Shown here one piece after another: positions 33,961-42,148 of a DNA stretch of 48,671 nt. The first letter of the stretch is position 1; the number at the start of each line of letters is the position of its first letter. The stretch comes from Actinomycetes bacterium. Lineage in GTDB: Bacteria > Actinomycetota > Actinomycetes > Propionibacteriales > Propionibacteriaceae. The stretch is from positions 1-48,671 of the forward strand of contig JAJZQV010000013.1 in assembly GCA_021803025.1 (NCBI GenBank). Direction: 5' to 3'. The notes below the pieces were generated by a model. That model was not told where the DNA came from and ran no database searches. It worked only from the letters and a program-made list of their open reading frames with translations. Both the position numbers and the translations under genes were made by a program.

Positions 33961-34244
33961 GTGATCTGGATCTGTGCCACGTGGTCAAGAGGGCCAACCC
34001 CGACCGGGCCACGGTTGGCTTCCTGCGGAGCCACCCGAACCGGCTCCCCCTGTCAGGAGCCGTTGTGAGGCGGGTCGCCGCCCGGATCGAGCACTTCCCC
34101 GTCGACGGGCTGTACAACAACTTCGGAGCAGTGGTCCCGGCCGACGCGAAGACGGTGGTCCGGCGCTCGGCCGAACGTCATGCCGAGTGGGCCGACGGGC
34201 TCCACGACGACGAGACCGCCGTCGGCCGGAGGCGACGAGGATGA
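33961..34244 (+). pseudogene. MBL-fold hydrolase gene with large internal deletion
   Basis: GTG 33961 reads VIWICAT, the start of an MBL-hydrolase type that, as I recall, opens with a WICATC zinc-ribbon. After seven codons the homology jumps frame near 33980 to VKRANPDRATVGFLRSHPNRL, then VVRRVAARIEHFPVDGLYNN and VVPADAKTVVRRSAERHAEW, which resembles the C-terminal end of the same proteins. The whole metal-binding centre is missing, so roughly 200 codons are gone. The remaining 87-codon GTG frame (33981-34244) is open and its TGA overlaps the antiporter ATG as ATGA. Without the HxHxDH motif it cannot be an active hydrolase. A small coupled protein is the alternative. Confidence 0.55.
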
Positions 34245-35980
34245 GCCTGGCACTCCTCGCGATCGGCGCGGTGGTCCTCGTCGTCGCGTCGACGGTGCTG
34301 GCGCCCCGGGTGGGCATCGCCGCACCGCTGCTGCTCGTCGTCCTCGGTTTCGCCGCGAGCCTCACGCCCTGGATCGGACCCGTCACGGTCCCGCCGGAGT
34401 GGATTCTCTCCGGCGTCCTGCCGCCGCTGCTGTACTCCGCGGCCGTGAGCACACCCGTGATGGAGGCGCGACGGGACTTCCGGATCATCTCCTTCTTCTC
34501 GGTGGTCCTCGTGGTCGTGTCAGCCGTGGTCGTCGGAGTCGTCGCCACGGTGCTCGTACCTGGCCTGCCGCTCGGCGTCGGCATCGCGCTGGGCGCGGTG
34601 ATCAGCCCGACGGACGCCGTCGCGACGAGCATCGTCCGGCGGGCCGGCGTGTCCCCGCGACTGGTCACCGTCCTCGAGGGCGAGAGCATGCTCAACGACG
34701 CCTCCGCCCTGGTGCTGCTTCGCTCGGCCATCGCGGCTGTGGGGGCGGGGATCACCCTGTGGCAGGTGGTGGGCCAGTTCATCTGGGCTGTCCTGGCAGC
34801 CATCGCCATCGGCTTCGCGGTGGGCAGGCTGAACCTGCTGGTACGGGCGAAGATCTCCGACGCCATCGCCGGCGTCGCGCTGTCGCTGGTCGTCCCGTTC
34901 ATCGCCTACCTTCCGGCTGAGCACCTCGGTGCCTCGGGACTGGTCGCGGCCGTGACGGCCGGCGTCGTGACGGGCGACGGCGCACCGCACCGGATGGGGG
35001 CCGGCGACCGCATGAGCGACCGCACGGTGTGGCGCACGATCGAGCTGCTCCTCGAGAGCAGCGTGTTCCTGCTCATCGGACTCGAGCTGCGGGCTCTCGC
35101 CAAAGACCTCACCGCCCACGGCGGCAGCATCCTCAGCGCGCTCGCCGTCGGCCTGGTCGCGGCGACGGTCGTCGTGGCGATCCGCGCGGTGTTCGTCGCC
35201 TGGTCGGTGTGGGTGCTCGCTCGACGCAACCGACGCCAGCCGGCGGTACGGGAGAAGCTCGCCGAGATGTCCGACAAGCTCGACCAGGGCGTCCTTCCGG
35301 AGGGGGGCCGACCGGAACGCAGGGCCAGACGTCTCCTGCGACGCACCCCGCCGGTCAGCTCCCACGAGAAGCGACAGACTCGGCTGACCCGCTGGCGGCA
35401 GGCCCTCGACGGGCGCATCGCCGACCTCGACTACCTCGCGGGGGAGCAGTTCAGCTGGCGCGACGGCATCGTCCTCGTGTGGGCGGGCATGCGGGGCGCG
35501 GTCACGGTCGCCGCCGCGCAGACGCTGCCCGAAGACACGCCGCACCGGTCCTTCCTCGTGCTCGTCGCGACCCTGGTCGCGGTCGGCATGCTCATCGCGC
35601 AGGGCTCCTCGCTGTCGTGGCTGGCCGGCCGGCTCGGTCTGACCGGGCGGGACAGCACGGGCGACGAGGAGCAGTGGAGGGCGCTCCAGAGCGAGCTCAA
35701 CCGGGCGGCGCTGGCACGCCTGGAGGCCTACCCGGACAAGATCGCGGAGGGCGTCAGGGAGCGGCTCCTGCGCCGTACGTACTCGGAGGACGACCCGTAC
35801 GCGAGCGCGGTGGAGCGCGTACGACTCGAGCAGTACCACACGCTCCGTCTCGACCTCATCAACGCCGAGCGGGACGAGCTGCTCGTGCTCCGCCGGACTG
35901 GGTCGTACCCGTCGGCGATGCTCGACGCCGTGCTCACTCAGCTCGACGCGGAGCAGATCGGCATCGAGCTCCGACGCTGA
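34241..35980 (+). CDS. CPA1-family Na+/H+ antiporter
   Basis: A membrane cation/proton exchanger of 579 residues with about 12 spans in the first 400 residues. Family motifs: PPEWILSGVLPPLLYSAAV, GAVISPTDAVATSIVRRAG (transport-site region), LEGESMLNDASALVLL (the conserved Asn-Asp), ESSVFLLIGLELRAL and WRDGIVLVWAGMRGAVTVAAA. A hydrophilic insert of ~80 residues (QPAVREKLAEMSDKLDQG to LDYLAGEQFS) interrupts the last spans. A ~110-residue cytosolic tail, rich in Arg and Glu, follows; both could be regulatory. The ATG overlaps the preceding remnant frame by 4 nt, with GAGGCGACGAGG upstream. Confidence 0.9.
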   Translation: MSLALLAIGAVVLVVASTVLAPRVGIAAPLLLVVLGFAASLTPWIGPVTVPPEWILSGVLPPLLYSAAVSTPVMEARRDFRIISFFSVVLVVVSAVVVGVVATVLVPGLPLGVGIALGAVISPTDAVATSIVRRAGVSPRLVTVLEGESMLNDASALVLLRSAIAAVGAGITLWQVVGQFIWAVLAAIAIGFAVGRLNLLVRAKISDAIAGVALSLVVPFIAYLPAEHLGASGLVAAVTAGVVTGDGAPHRMGAGDRMSDRTVWRTIELLLESSVFLLIGLELRALAKDLTAHGGSILSALAVGLVAATVVVAIRAVFVAWSVWVLARRNRRQPAVREKLAEMSDKLDQGVLPEGGRPERRARRLLRRTPPVSSHEKRQTRLTRWRQALDGRIADLDYLAGEQFSWRDGIVLVWAGMRGAVTVAAAQTLPEDTPHRSFLVLVATLVAVGMLIAQGSSLSWLAGRLGLTGRDSTGDEEQWRALQSELNRAALARLEAYPDKIAEGVRERLLRRTYSEDDPYASAVERVRLEQYHTLRLDLINAERDELLVLRRTGSYPSAMLDAVLTQLDAEQIGIELRR

Positions 35981-36053
35981 ACGGCGGCTACCGGCGACGG
36001 ACGGGTACGGCCCAGTGGCGCCGGCGGCGCGGGGACCACCGCCCTGGAGTCTC

Positions 36054-36059
36054 TAGGCT
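36054..36059 (+). promoter_or_regulatory. -10 box for leaderless ABC-F transcript
   Basis: TAGGCT lies exactly six bases before GTG 36066, with no Shine-Dalgarno between. Confidence 0.5.
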
Positions 36060-36065
36060 GTCGGG

Positions 36066-37832
36066 GTGGCACATCTGCTGGGCGCCGAGTCCGTACACGT
36101 CGAGTACCCGACCCGCGTCGTCCTCGACGGGGTCACCCTCGGCGTCTCCGACGGAGACCGGATCGGCATCGTCGGGCGCAACGGCGACGGGAAGTCCACG
36201 CTGCTCGGCGTGCTCTCGGGCCGCATCGTCCCGGACGAGGGCAAGGTCACCCGGCGCGGCGGGCTGCGCGTGGCCGCGCTCGAGCAGAGCGACGACCTCG
36301 ACGACGCGGAGACGGTCGGCCACGCCATCGTCGGGACACGTCCCGAGCACCAGTGGGCGGGCGACCCCCGCATCCGGGGCATCATCGCCGGGCTCGTGGC
36401 GGACCTGGGCTGGGACGTACGGATCGGTACCCTGTCCGGCGGCCAGCGCCGGCGGGTCGCGCTCGCCTCGCTCCTCGTCGGCGACTGGGACCTCGTCATC
36501 CTCGACGAGCCGACGAACCACCTCGACGTCGAGGGCGTGCAGTGGCTCGCGACCCACCTCACGCAGCGCTGGCAGCCCACGCAGGGCGGCCTTCTCGTCG
36601 TCACCCACGACCGCTGGTTCCTCGACGAGGTCGCCACGGCCACCTGGGAGGTCCACGACAGGATGGTCGAGCCGTTCGACGGGGGCTACGCCGCGTACGT
36701 GCTGCAGCGTGTGGAGCGCGACCGGCAGGCTGCGTCGGTCGAAGCCAAGCGCCTGAACCTCATGCGCAAGGAGCTCGCCTGGCTGCGGCGCGGGGCGCCC
36801 GCCCGCACGAGCAAGCCCAGGTTCCGCATCGAGGCCGCCAACGTGCTCATCGCCGACGTGCCACCGCCCCGGGACCGCGTGGAGCTGGCGAAGCTCGCCA
36901 CGGCGCGCCTTGGGAAGGATGTCGTGGACATCGAGGACGTGTCCGTGTCGTACGGCGACAACGCCGTCCTCACGGACGTCACGTGGCGCATCGGTCCCGG
37001 TGACCGGCTGGCCGTGCTGGGCGCGAACGGTGCCGGCAAGTCGACGCTGCTGGGCCTTGTCAGCGGCAGCGTGGCGCCGACACGCGGCCGGGTGAAGAGG
37101 GGCAAGACCGTGAAGGTCGGCATGCTCGACCAGCGGTTCGCCGACCTCGACGCGATCGCGGACGACCGGGTACGAGAGGTGCTCGCCCGCACCCGTACCA
37201 CCTTCACCGTCGACGGCCGGGACCTCACTCCCGCTCAGCTCCTCGAACGGCTGGGCTTCGCACGCGAGCACCTGTCGGCGCGCGTCTGTGAGCTGTCCGG
37301 CGGCCAGCGTCGACGTCTTCAGCTGCTGCTCGTCCTGCTCGACGAGCCGAACGTGCTCATCCTCGACGAGCCCACGAACGACGTGGACACGGACATGCTC
37401 ACGGCAATGGAGGACCTGCTCGACTCATGGCCGGGCACGCTCCTCGTCGTCTCCCACGACCGGTACCTCGTGGAACGGGTCACGGACACCCAGTACGCCG
37501 TCCTCGACGGGGGCCTGCGGCACCTGCCCGGCGGCGTCGACGAGTACCTGCGCCTACGCGCCCTGGAGCAGGGTTCTCCTATCGAGGCGGCTCGCCCCTC
37601 GGCCCCGAGCTCCTCTGCGGAGCAGCGCGCCGCCGCGAAGGCGCTGCAGGCGACCGAACGCAAGCTGGAGCGGCTGGGGGAGCGGATCACGGCGCTCCAC
37701 ACGAGGATGGCCGAGCACGACCCGTCCGACTACGTCGGCCTGGGTCGCCTGCACGAGGAGCTGGCGGGCCTCGAGGACGAGGTCGCCGAGCTCGAGGACG
37801 CCTGGCTGGACCTGTCCGAGCGGGCCGGCTGA
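36066..37832 (+). CDS. ABC-F family ATPase (Uup/EttA-like)
   Basis: A soluble ABC-F protein with two ATPase cassettes and no membrane part, 588 residues; such proteins act on the ribosome in translation or antibiotic protection. Cassette 1: Walker A GRNGDGKSTLL, signature LSGGQRRRVALA, Walker B LVILDEPTNHLD. Cassette 2: GANGAGKSTLL, LSGGQRRRLQLL, VLILDEPTNDVD. A linker with VERDRQAASVEAKRLNLMRKELAWLRRG joins them. The C-terminal helical hairpin (ATERKLERLGERI to AWLDLSERAG) is Uup-like and could bind nucleic acid. The second loop after the signature is slightly short. It ends 1 nt before the convergent DUF4191 gene. Confidence 0.92.
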   Translation: MAHLLGAESVHVEYPTRVVLDGVTLGVSDGDRIGIVGRNGDGKSTLLGVLSGRIVPDEGKVTRRGGLRVAALEQSDDLDDAETVGHAIVGTRPEHQWAGDPRIRGIIAGLVADLGWDVRIGTLSGGQRRRVALASLLVGDWDLVILDEPTNHLDVEGVQWLATHLTQRWQPTQGGLLVVTHDRWFLDEVATATWEVHDRMVEPFDGGYAAYVLQRVERDRQAASVEAKRLNLMRKELAWLRRGAPARTSKPRFRIEAANVLIADVPPPRDRVELAKLATARLGKDVVDIEDVSVSYGDNAVLTDVTWRIGPGDRLAVLGANGAGKSTLLGLVSGSVAPTRGRVKRGKTVKVGMLDQRFADLDAIADDRVREVLARTRTTFTVDGRDLTPAQLLERLGFAREHLSARVCELSGGQRRRLQLLLVLLDEPNVLILDEPTNDVDTDMLTAMEDLLDSWPGTLLVVSHDRYLVERVTDTQYAVLDGGLRHLPGGVDEYLRLRALEQGSPIEAARPSAPSSSAEQRAAAKALQATERKLERLGERITALHTRMAEHDPSDYVGLGRLHEELAGLEDEVAELEDAWLDLSERAG

Positions 37833-37833
37833 C

Positions 37834-38595
37834 TCAGCGACCGCGTACGGCCTGGCGCGCGCCCTTGGCCGACGTCGGGATGGGGCCCTTCGGCAGCGGG
37901 ATCTTGGGCCGCATCGAGTCCAGCGCACGGAGCCGGTTCGAGATGTCGGTGACCTCGGTCGGCTTGAGGACCTTGGGCAGCTTCTTGATGTGGTCGGCGA
38001 GCTTGTCGAGGGGGACCTGGTTCTCGCGGTCGCCCATGACGAGCGTCGTGACCTTCACCCCGTACCTCACCTGCTCGTGCTTCTTCGCCTCGGTCGCGAG
38101 CATGGCCCGGACCCGGCCCGGGTCCCCCTCGCCGATGAGCACGATGCCGCCGGGGCCCACGACGCGGTGGACGATGTCGAGCTGACGGTTTGCCGTGATG
38201 ACCGGGGACTTGACCCAGTCCTTGCTCAGCATCGACATCGCGACCTCGGCGGAGCCCTTCTGGCCCTCGTACCGCTTGTACGTCGCGCTCTTCGCACGCC
38301 ACGTAAGGACCGACATGGCCGCGAGGACGCCGAAGAGAATGCCGAAGATGAGGTACAGCCACCACGGCTTGATGAAGACCCCGATGACCGTGAAGACGAC
38401 GATGCACGCCGCCAGTGCGCCTCCCATGAAGAGGTTCGCCTTGGGGTCGTGCTGGGTGGTGACCTTGTAGACCTCCCGGATCTGGCGGAGCTGTCCCCAG
38501 TCCTTCGGGTCGGTGGAGTGCTTCCGGCGCAGCCTCTCGGCCTTCTTCGCGGCCTTCTGCTCCTCGGCCAGCTGCTTGGCCCGCTCACTCGCCAT
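37834..38595 (-). CDS. DUF4191 membrane protein
   Basis: A 253-residue actinobacterial protein of unknown function. It starts with a charged stretch ([20 protein letters not shown]), then [23 protein letters not shown] and two adjacent membrane spans ([19 protein letters not shown] and [20 protein letters not shown]). The cytosolic domain contains [27 protein letters not shown] and [23 protein letters not shown]4191 genes commonly follow lipA in actinobacteria, as here, where it overlaps the lipA end by 11 nt; a link to lipoylation is not proven. Confidence 0.85.
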   Translation of the reverse strand: MASERAKQLAEEQKAAKKAERLRRKHSTDPKDWGQLRQIREVYKVTTQHDPKANLFMGGALAACIVVFTVIGVFIKPWWLYLIFGILFGVLAAMSVLTWRAKSATYKRYEGQKGSAEVAMSMLSKDWVKSPVITANRQLDIVHRVVGPGGIVLIGEGDPGRVRAMLATEAKKHEQVRYGVKVTTLVMGDRENQVPLDKLADHIKKLPKVLKPTEVTDISNRLRALDSMRPKIPLPKGPIPTSAKGARQAVRGR

Positions 38596-39556
38596 GGGTG
38601 CTCACATTCTCCCGGGTCGTCGTCGTCCTCGTGGCCGCCAGCGCCTCGCTGGCCTGCTTGTACAGTCTTCCAGCGCGGTACGACGAGCGCACGAGCGGCC
38701 CCGACAAGACGCCCTCGAAGCCGATCTCGGTCGCCTCGGCGGCGAGCTCGTCGAACTCGCTCGGCTCCACCCACCGGTCCACCGGGTGGAGGTGCGCGTT
38801 CGGCCGCAGGTACTGGGTGATCGTCACCAGGTGGGTGCCGGCGGAGCGCAGGTCACGAAGCGTCTGCGACACCTCCTCGCGCGTCTCGCCCATCCCGAGG
38901 ATGACGTTCGACTTGGTCACGAGGCCGGCGTCCCGCGACCGGGTGAGGACACCGAGCGAGCGCTCGTACGAGAACCCCGGGCGGATCCTGCGGAAGACCC
39001 GCGGCACGGTCTCGACGTTGTGGGCGAACACCTGCGGCCGGGTCTCGAGCACCTGGTCGACGAGCTCGGGCTTGCCGGAGAAGTCGGGGGCGAGCATCTC
39101 GACGCCGACGCCGGGATTCTCCCGGTGGATGGCCCGGATGGTCTCCGCGTACAGCCAGGCCCCCTCGTCGGGCAGGTCGTCGCGGCAGACGCCTGTCACA
39201 GTCGCGTACCGCAGGCCCATCGACTTCACGCTCTCGGCGACGCGCTGAGGCTCCTCGGTGTCGTACGAGGTCGGCTTCGCCGACTCGATCTGGCAGAAGT
39301 CGCAGCGGCGGGTGCACGCGTCTCCGCCGATGAGGAACGTCGCCTCCCGGTCCTCCCAACACTCGAAGATGTTGGGGCAGCCCGCTTCCTGGCAGACCGT
39401 GTGCAGCCCTTCGCGGCGCATGATCGACTGGAGGTCGTTGTAGTTGGGCCCCATGACCGCTCGGGTACGGATCCAGGAGGGCTTGCGCTCGATCGGCGTC
39501 TCCGCGTTCTTGACCTCGAGGCGGAGGAGCCGACGGCCGTCAGGGCGAACTGTCAC
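38585..39556 (-). CDS. lipA: Lipoyl synthase (radical SAM)
   Basis: Inserts two sulfurs into octanoyl chains on lipoyl domains to complete lipoate. The 323 residues contain both iron-sulfur motifs: the auxiliary cluster [12 protein letters not shown] (Cys55, 60, 66) and the radical-SAM cluster CTRRCDFC (Cys81, 85, 88), plus the C-terminal LVRSSYRAG with its cluster-ligating Ser. I choose GTG 39556 ([17 protein letters not shown]) because TAGCCT stands exactly six bases upstream. The GTG at 39562 adds two residues. It acts downstream of LipB (46.2-46.9 kb) on E2 proteins such as SucB. The tad locus separates it from lipB. Confidence 0.96.
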   Translation of the reverse strand: MTVRPDGRRLLRLEVKNAETPIERKPSWIRTRAVMGPNYNDLQSIMRREGLHTVCQEAGCPNIFECWEDREATFLIGGDACTRRCDFCQIESAKPTSYDTEEPQRVAESVKSMGLRYATVTGVCRDDLPDEGAWLYAETIRAIHRENPGVGVEMLAPDFSGKPELVDQVLETRPQVFAHNVETVPRVFRRIRPGFSYERSLGVLTRSRDAGLVTKSNVILGMGETREEVSQTLRDLRSAGTHLVTITQYLRPNAHLHPVDRWVEPSEFDELAAEATEIGFEGVLSGPLVRSSYRAGRLYKQASEALAATRTTTTRENVSTHGE

Positions 39557-39562
39557 CCGCAC

Positions 39563-39568
39563 AGGCTA
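39563..39568 (-). promoter_or_regulatory. -10 box for leaderless lipA transcript
   Basis: On the minus strand TAGCCT is six bases before GTG 39556; no Shine-Dalgarno is present. Confidence 0.5.
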
Positions 39569-39598
39569 CCCGCGCCCGGGACGATTGGCATCGCGCGT

Positions 39599-40258
39599 TC
39601 AGCGGCGCAGAAGGAGCCCGAGCACGGCCGGCGCGAGGAAGGCGGAGAGCCACGAGGCGGCGATGAGCGAGGGACCGAAGGGCAGCTCCGCCCTGCGGCC
39701 CGCCCGCCGGGCGAGGAGCACGCCGAGCGTCACCGGGACGTGGACGAGGAAGGCGCCGACCGCCCCGACAAGGGCGTACGGGAGGCCGAGCCAGCCGAGG
39801 AAAGTCCCGAGGAACAGCTGCAGGCTCACGTCCCCCAGACCGAACTGGCCCTTGCCGAACCACGCGATGACGACGTAGAGCACCGCCAGGGCTGCGCCGA
39901 TGAGCAGGGCGGCGCCGAAGCGCGCCCAGGCGTGTTCGACGGCGGCCGCCACCGCGAGGGCGATCACGAGGGCGAGCATGCCGGGCCACATGATCCGATG
40001 GGGGATCTCGTGGGCCGCGAGGTCTGTGGCGACGAGCAGCGCGCTGACGAGAGCGGCGACCGCGAACGCGAGGGCGTCCGGCCAGGCGTCGAGCCGCCAG
40101 CCGGCGAGCCCGCCGAAGAGGACGCCCAGCAGCGCCAGGACGGGGGCGCTGACGACGCGTGGAAACAGGGGTCCGGCGAGGCTGGATCGAGAGAAACGGG
40201 TGAGTGCCGCCGCCGCAATGCCGATCAAGGCACCCGTGATAGCGGCGGCGGCACTCAT
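39599..40258 (-). CDS. Prepilin peptidase, catalytic half only (TadV-like)
   Basis: An A24-family aspartyl protease that cleaves the Flp prepilin leader at the membrane. The 219 residues form six or so hydrophobic segments. The two catalytic Asp are in VATDLAAHEIPHRIMWPG and FGKGQFGLGDVSLQLFLG (family GxGD). The N-terminal Cys-rich methyltransferase half of PilD is absent, as usual in TadV/CpaA, although the first ~60 residues carry an extra hydrophobic stretch. It is the last gene of the tad operon, 14 nt after tadC. It ends 42 nt before the lipA start. Confidence 0.85.
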   Translation of the reverse strand: MSAAAAITGALIGIAAAALTRFSRSSLAGPLFPRVVSAPVLALLGVLFGGLAGWRLDAWPDALAFAVAALVSALLVATDLAAHEIPHRIMWPGMLALVIALAVAAAVEHAWARFGAALLIGAALAVLYVVIAWFGKGQFGLGDVSLQLFLGTFLGWLGLPYALVGAVGAFLVHVPVTLGVLLARRAGRRAELPFGPSLIAASWLSAFLAPAVLGLLLRR

Positions 40259-40272
40259 GACGACGCCGTCGG

Positions 40273-41175
40273 CTACTTGCTGAACGCTGCGATGATGCCG
40301 ATGACGCCGGGTCCCATGACCACCATGAACAGCACCGGGAGGATGCAGAGCATGAGTGGGAAGATCACCTTGACGGGGATTTGCATAGCTCTGGCCTCGG
40401 CGCGCTGACGCCGCTTCATCCGCATCTCCGCAGCCTGCGTGTTGAGCACGCTGGACAGCGCGAGGCCGTACGCCTCGGCCTGGATGATGGAGCGGATGAA
40501 CTGCTTGAGGTCCGGCACCTGGGTGCGTTCGACGAGGTCCTCGTACGCCTGGCGGCGGGTCTGGCCGACCTGGATGTCCTGCAGGGTCCGGATGAGCTCG
40601 GCGGCCAGGACGCCGGTTCCGTTCTTCGCGACGCGGACCATCGCCGCGTCGAAGCCCAGCCCGGCCTGGACCGCGATGCTCATCTGGTCGAGCGTGTCGG
40701 CCAGCTCCAGCGTGATCCTCTCGCGCCGTTCCATGCCGATGCTGTAGAGACGGAGCTCGGGGACGAAGTAGAGGATCACCGCGAAGAGCACGCCCAGGAC
40801 CGCGATGAGCGGCTGAGACGCCTTGAGGATGAACATCACCGCGAGAAGCGGGGAGGCGACGGTGAGGGCGACCTTCACCGTGATGACGCGCTCGAGGGGC
40901 CAGTCGGCGGGCCGCCCCGCTCGGGCGAGCATCCGGTCAAGGCGTGCGCGCGAGCCCTTGGTCACCAGAGCGCTCGACAGGGACGATGCCTTCCGGCTCT
41001 TCCCGGATGAGGTGGCGGGAGGCCCCCCGCCCGCCTGCGCCGCCCCTGGGCGGGACCCGCGCCGGAGGTTCTCCAGTGCGCGGACCTTGGCGGGGCTCGG
41101 CCCGGCGAAGACGGCGAAGACGAGGTAGCCCGTGGCGGCGGCGAGCACGGCGCCTGCCATGAGTGTCGTGAGCAT
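40273..41175 (-). CDS. tadC: Tad pilus inner-membrane protein TadC
   Basis: A 300-residue GspF-type membrane platform protein of the Tad type IVb pilus. After an N-terminal span and a Gly/Ser-rich linker come LPLERVITVKVAL-like spans, then the T2SSF domain: ELADTLDQMSIAVQAGLGFDAAMVR, RRQAYEDLVERTQVPDLKQFI, and SIIQAEAYGLALSSVLNTQAAEMRMKR before two C-terminal spans. GGAGG precedes ATG 41175. It pairs with TadB and is driven by the TadA ATPase. It starts 13 nt after tadB. Confidence 0.88.
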   Translation of the reverse strand: MLTTLMAGAVLAAATGYLVFAVFAGPSPAKVRALENLRRGSRPGAAQAGGGPPATSSGKSRKASSLSSALVTKGSRARLDRMLARAGRPADWPLERVITVKVALTVASPLLAVMFILKASQPLIAVLGVLFAVILYFVPELRLYSIGMERRERITLELADTLDQMSIAVQAGLGFDAAMVRVAKNGTGVLAAELIRTLQDIQVGQTRRQAYEDLVERTQVPDLKQFIRSIIQAEAYGLALSSVLNTQAAEMRMKRRQRAEARAMQIPVKVIFPLMLCILPVLFMVVMGPGVIGIIAAFSK

Positions 41176-41188
41176 CTCGGCAACCTCC

Positions 41189-42148
41189 TCAGAACTTGAT
41201 CTTGACGGTGGCGCGGAGCCAGATCCCGCCGATGGTGAGCATGACGACCGAGACGCCGACGATCATCCAGCCGATCGTCGTGGTGAACAGCCTGTTGAGG
41301 TAGCCCGGGTTGGCGATCGTGAGGAACGCCACGACGCCGAACGGCAGGGCCATGAGGATGATCGCCGACAGCTTCCCCTCGGAGGAGAGCGCTGCGACCT
41401 GGCGGTGGAGCTGGTTCCGTTCCCGGATCGTGTGGGCGACGCCGTCGAGCACGTCGGCGAGGTTGCCGCCCACCTCGCGGTTGATCGCGATCGCCTGGGA
41501 CACCCAGTTGAAGTCCTCGCTGCCCATGCGGGAGGACACCTCGATGAGCGACTCGTTGAGCGGCCGCCCGATGCGGGTCTCGTTGAGCACGCGGCTGAAC
41601 TCGTCCTTGGTCGGGCTGTCCGCCTCGGAGCTCATCGCCTGGATGGCCTGAAGGAGGGAGTAGCCGGCCCGCAGGCTCGCAGCCATCATCTGGAGGGTCG
41701 AGTCGAGCTGGTCGGCGAACGCGCGCTTGCGGCGTCCGACCAGGAAGCCGAGGACCAGCCAGCCGAGGACGGGGACGATCACGGTGACGAGAAGGCCCAC
41801 CACGGGACCGGCGAGGAGCATCGTGCCCGCGCCGGTTGCCAGAGACGCGGCGACGACGAGCAGGACGACGTCCGACGGCTTCGTCTTGACCCCGGCGAGC
41901 TCGAGACGGGCGCCGAGTCCTCGGCCGCGCTTCGCGAGGAGCTTGTTGATCTGGTCCGTGGCGAGGTCGGTCGCCGTCGAGAGCGTCGACGTCTTCTGGG
42001 GGCGCTTCTGCCCCTGGAGCTGCCGCCGCCGGTCCCGGGACAGGCGACGGAACCCGGGACGGATGATGAGCAGCGCGAAGATCGTGGTGGCCGCGAGCAG
42101 GGACAGGGACGCCAACGTCAACATGTTGGCCGATGCGAAGAAGCTCAT
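41189..42148 (-). CDS. tadB: Tad pilus inner-membrane protein TadB
   Basis: The partner platform protein of TadC, 319 residues. It opens with a membrane span (LTLASLSLLAATTIFALLII), then a basic cytosolic stretch (RRLSRDRRRQLQGQKRPQ), two adjacent spans around residue 110-150, and the T2SSF domain: QLDSTLQMMAASLRAGYSLL, RVLNETRIGRPLNESLIEV, and FNWVSQAIAINREVGGNLADVL. C-terminal spans follow. The ATG overlaps the end of tadA as ATGA. Confidence 0.88.
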   Translation of the reverse strand: MSFFASANMLTLASLSLLAATTIFALLIIRPGFRRLSRDRRRQLQGQKRPQKTSTLSTATDLATDQINKLLAKRGRGLGARLELAGVKTKPSDVVLLVVAASLATGAGTMLLAGPVVGLLVTVIVPVLGWLVLGFLVGRRKRAFADQLDSTLQMMAASLRAGYSLLQAIQAMSSEADSPTKDEFSRVLNETRIGRPLNESLIEVSSRMGSEDFNWVSQAIAINREVGGNLADVLDGVAHTIRERNQLHRQVAALSSEGKLSAIILMALPFGVVAFLTIANPGYLNRLFTTTIGWMIVGVSVVMLTIGGIWLRATVKIKF

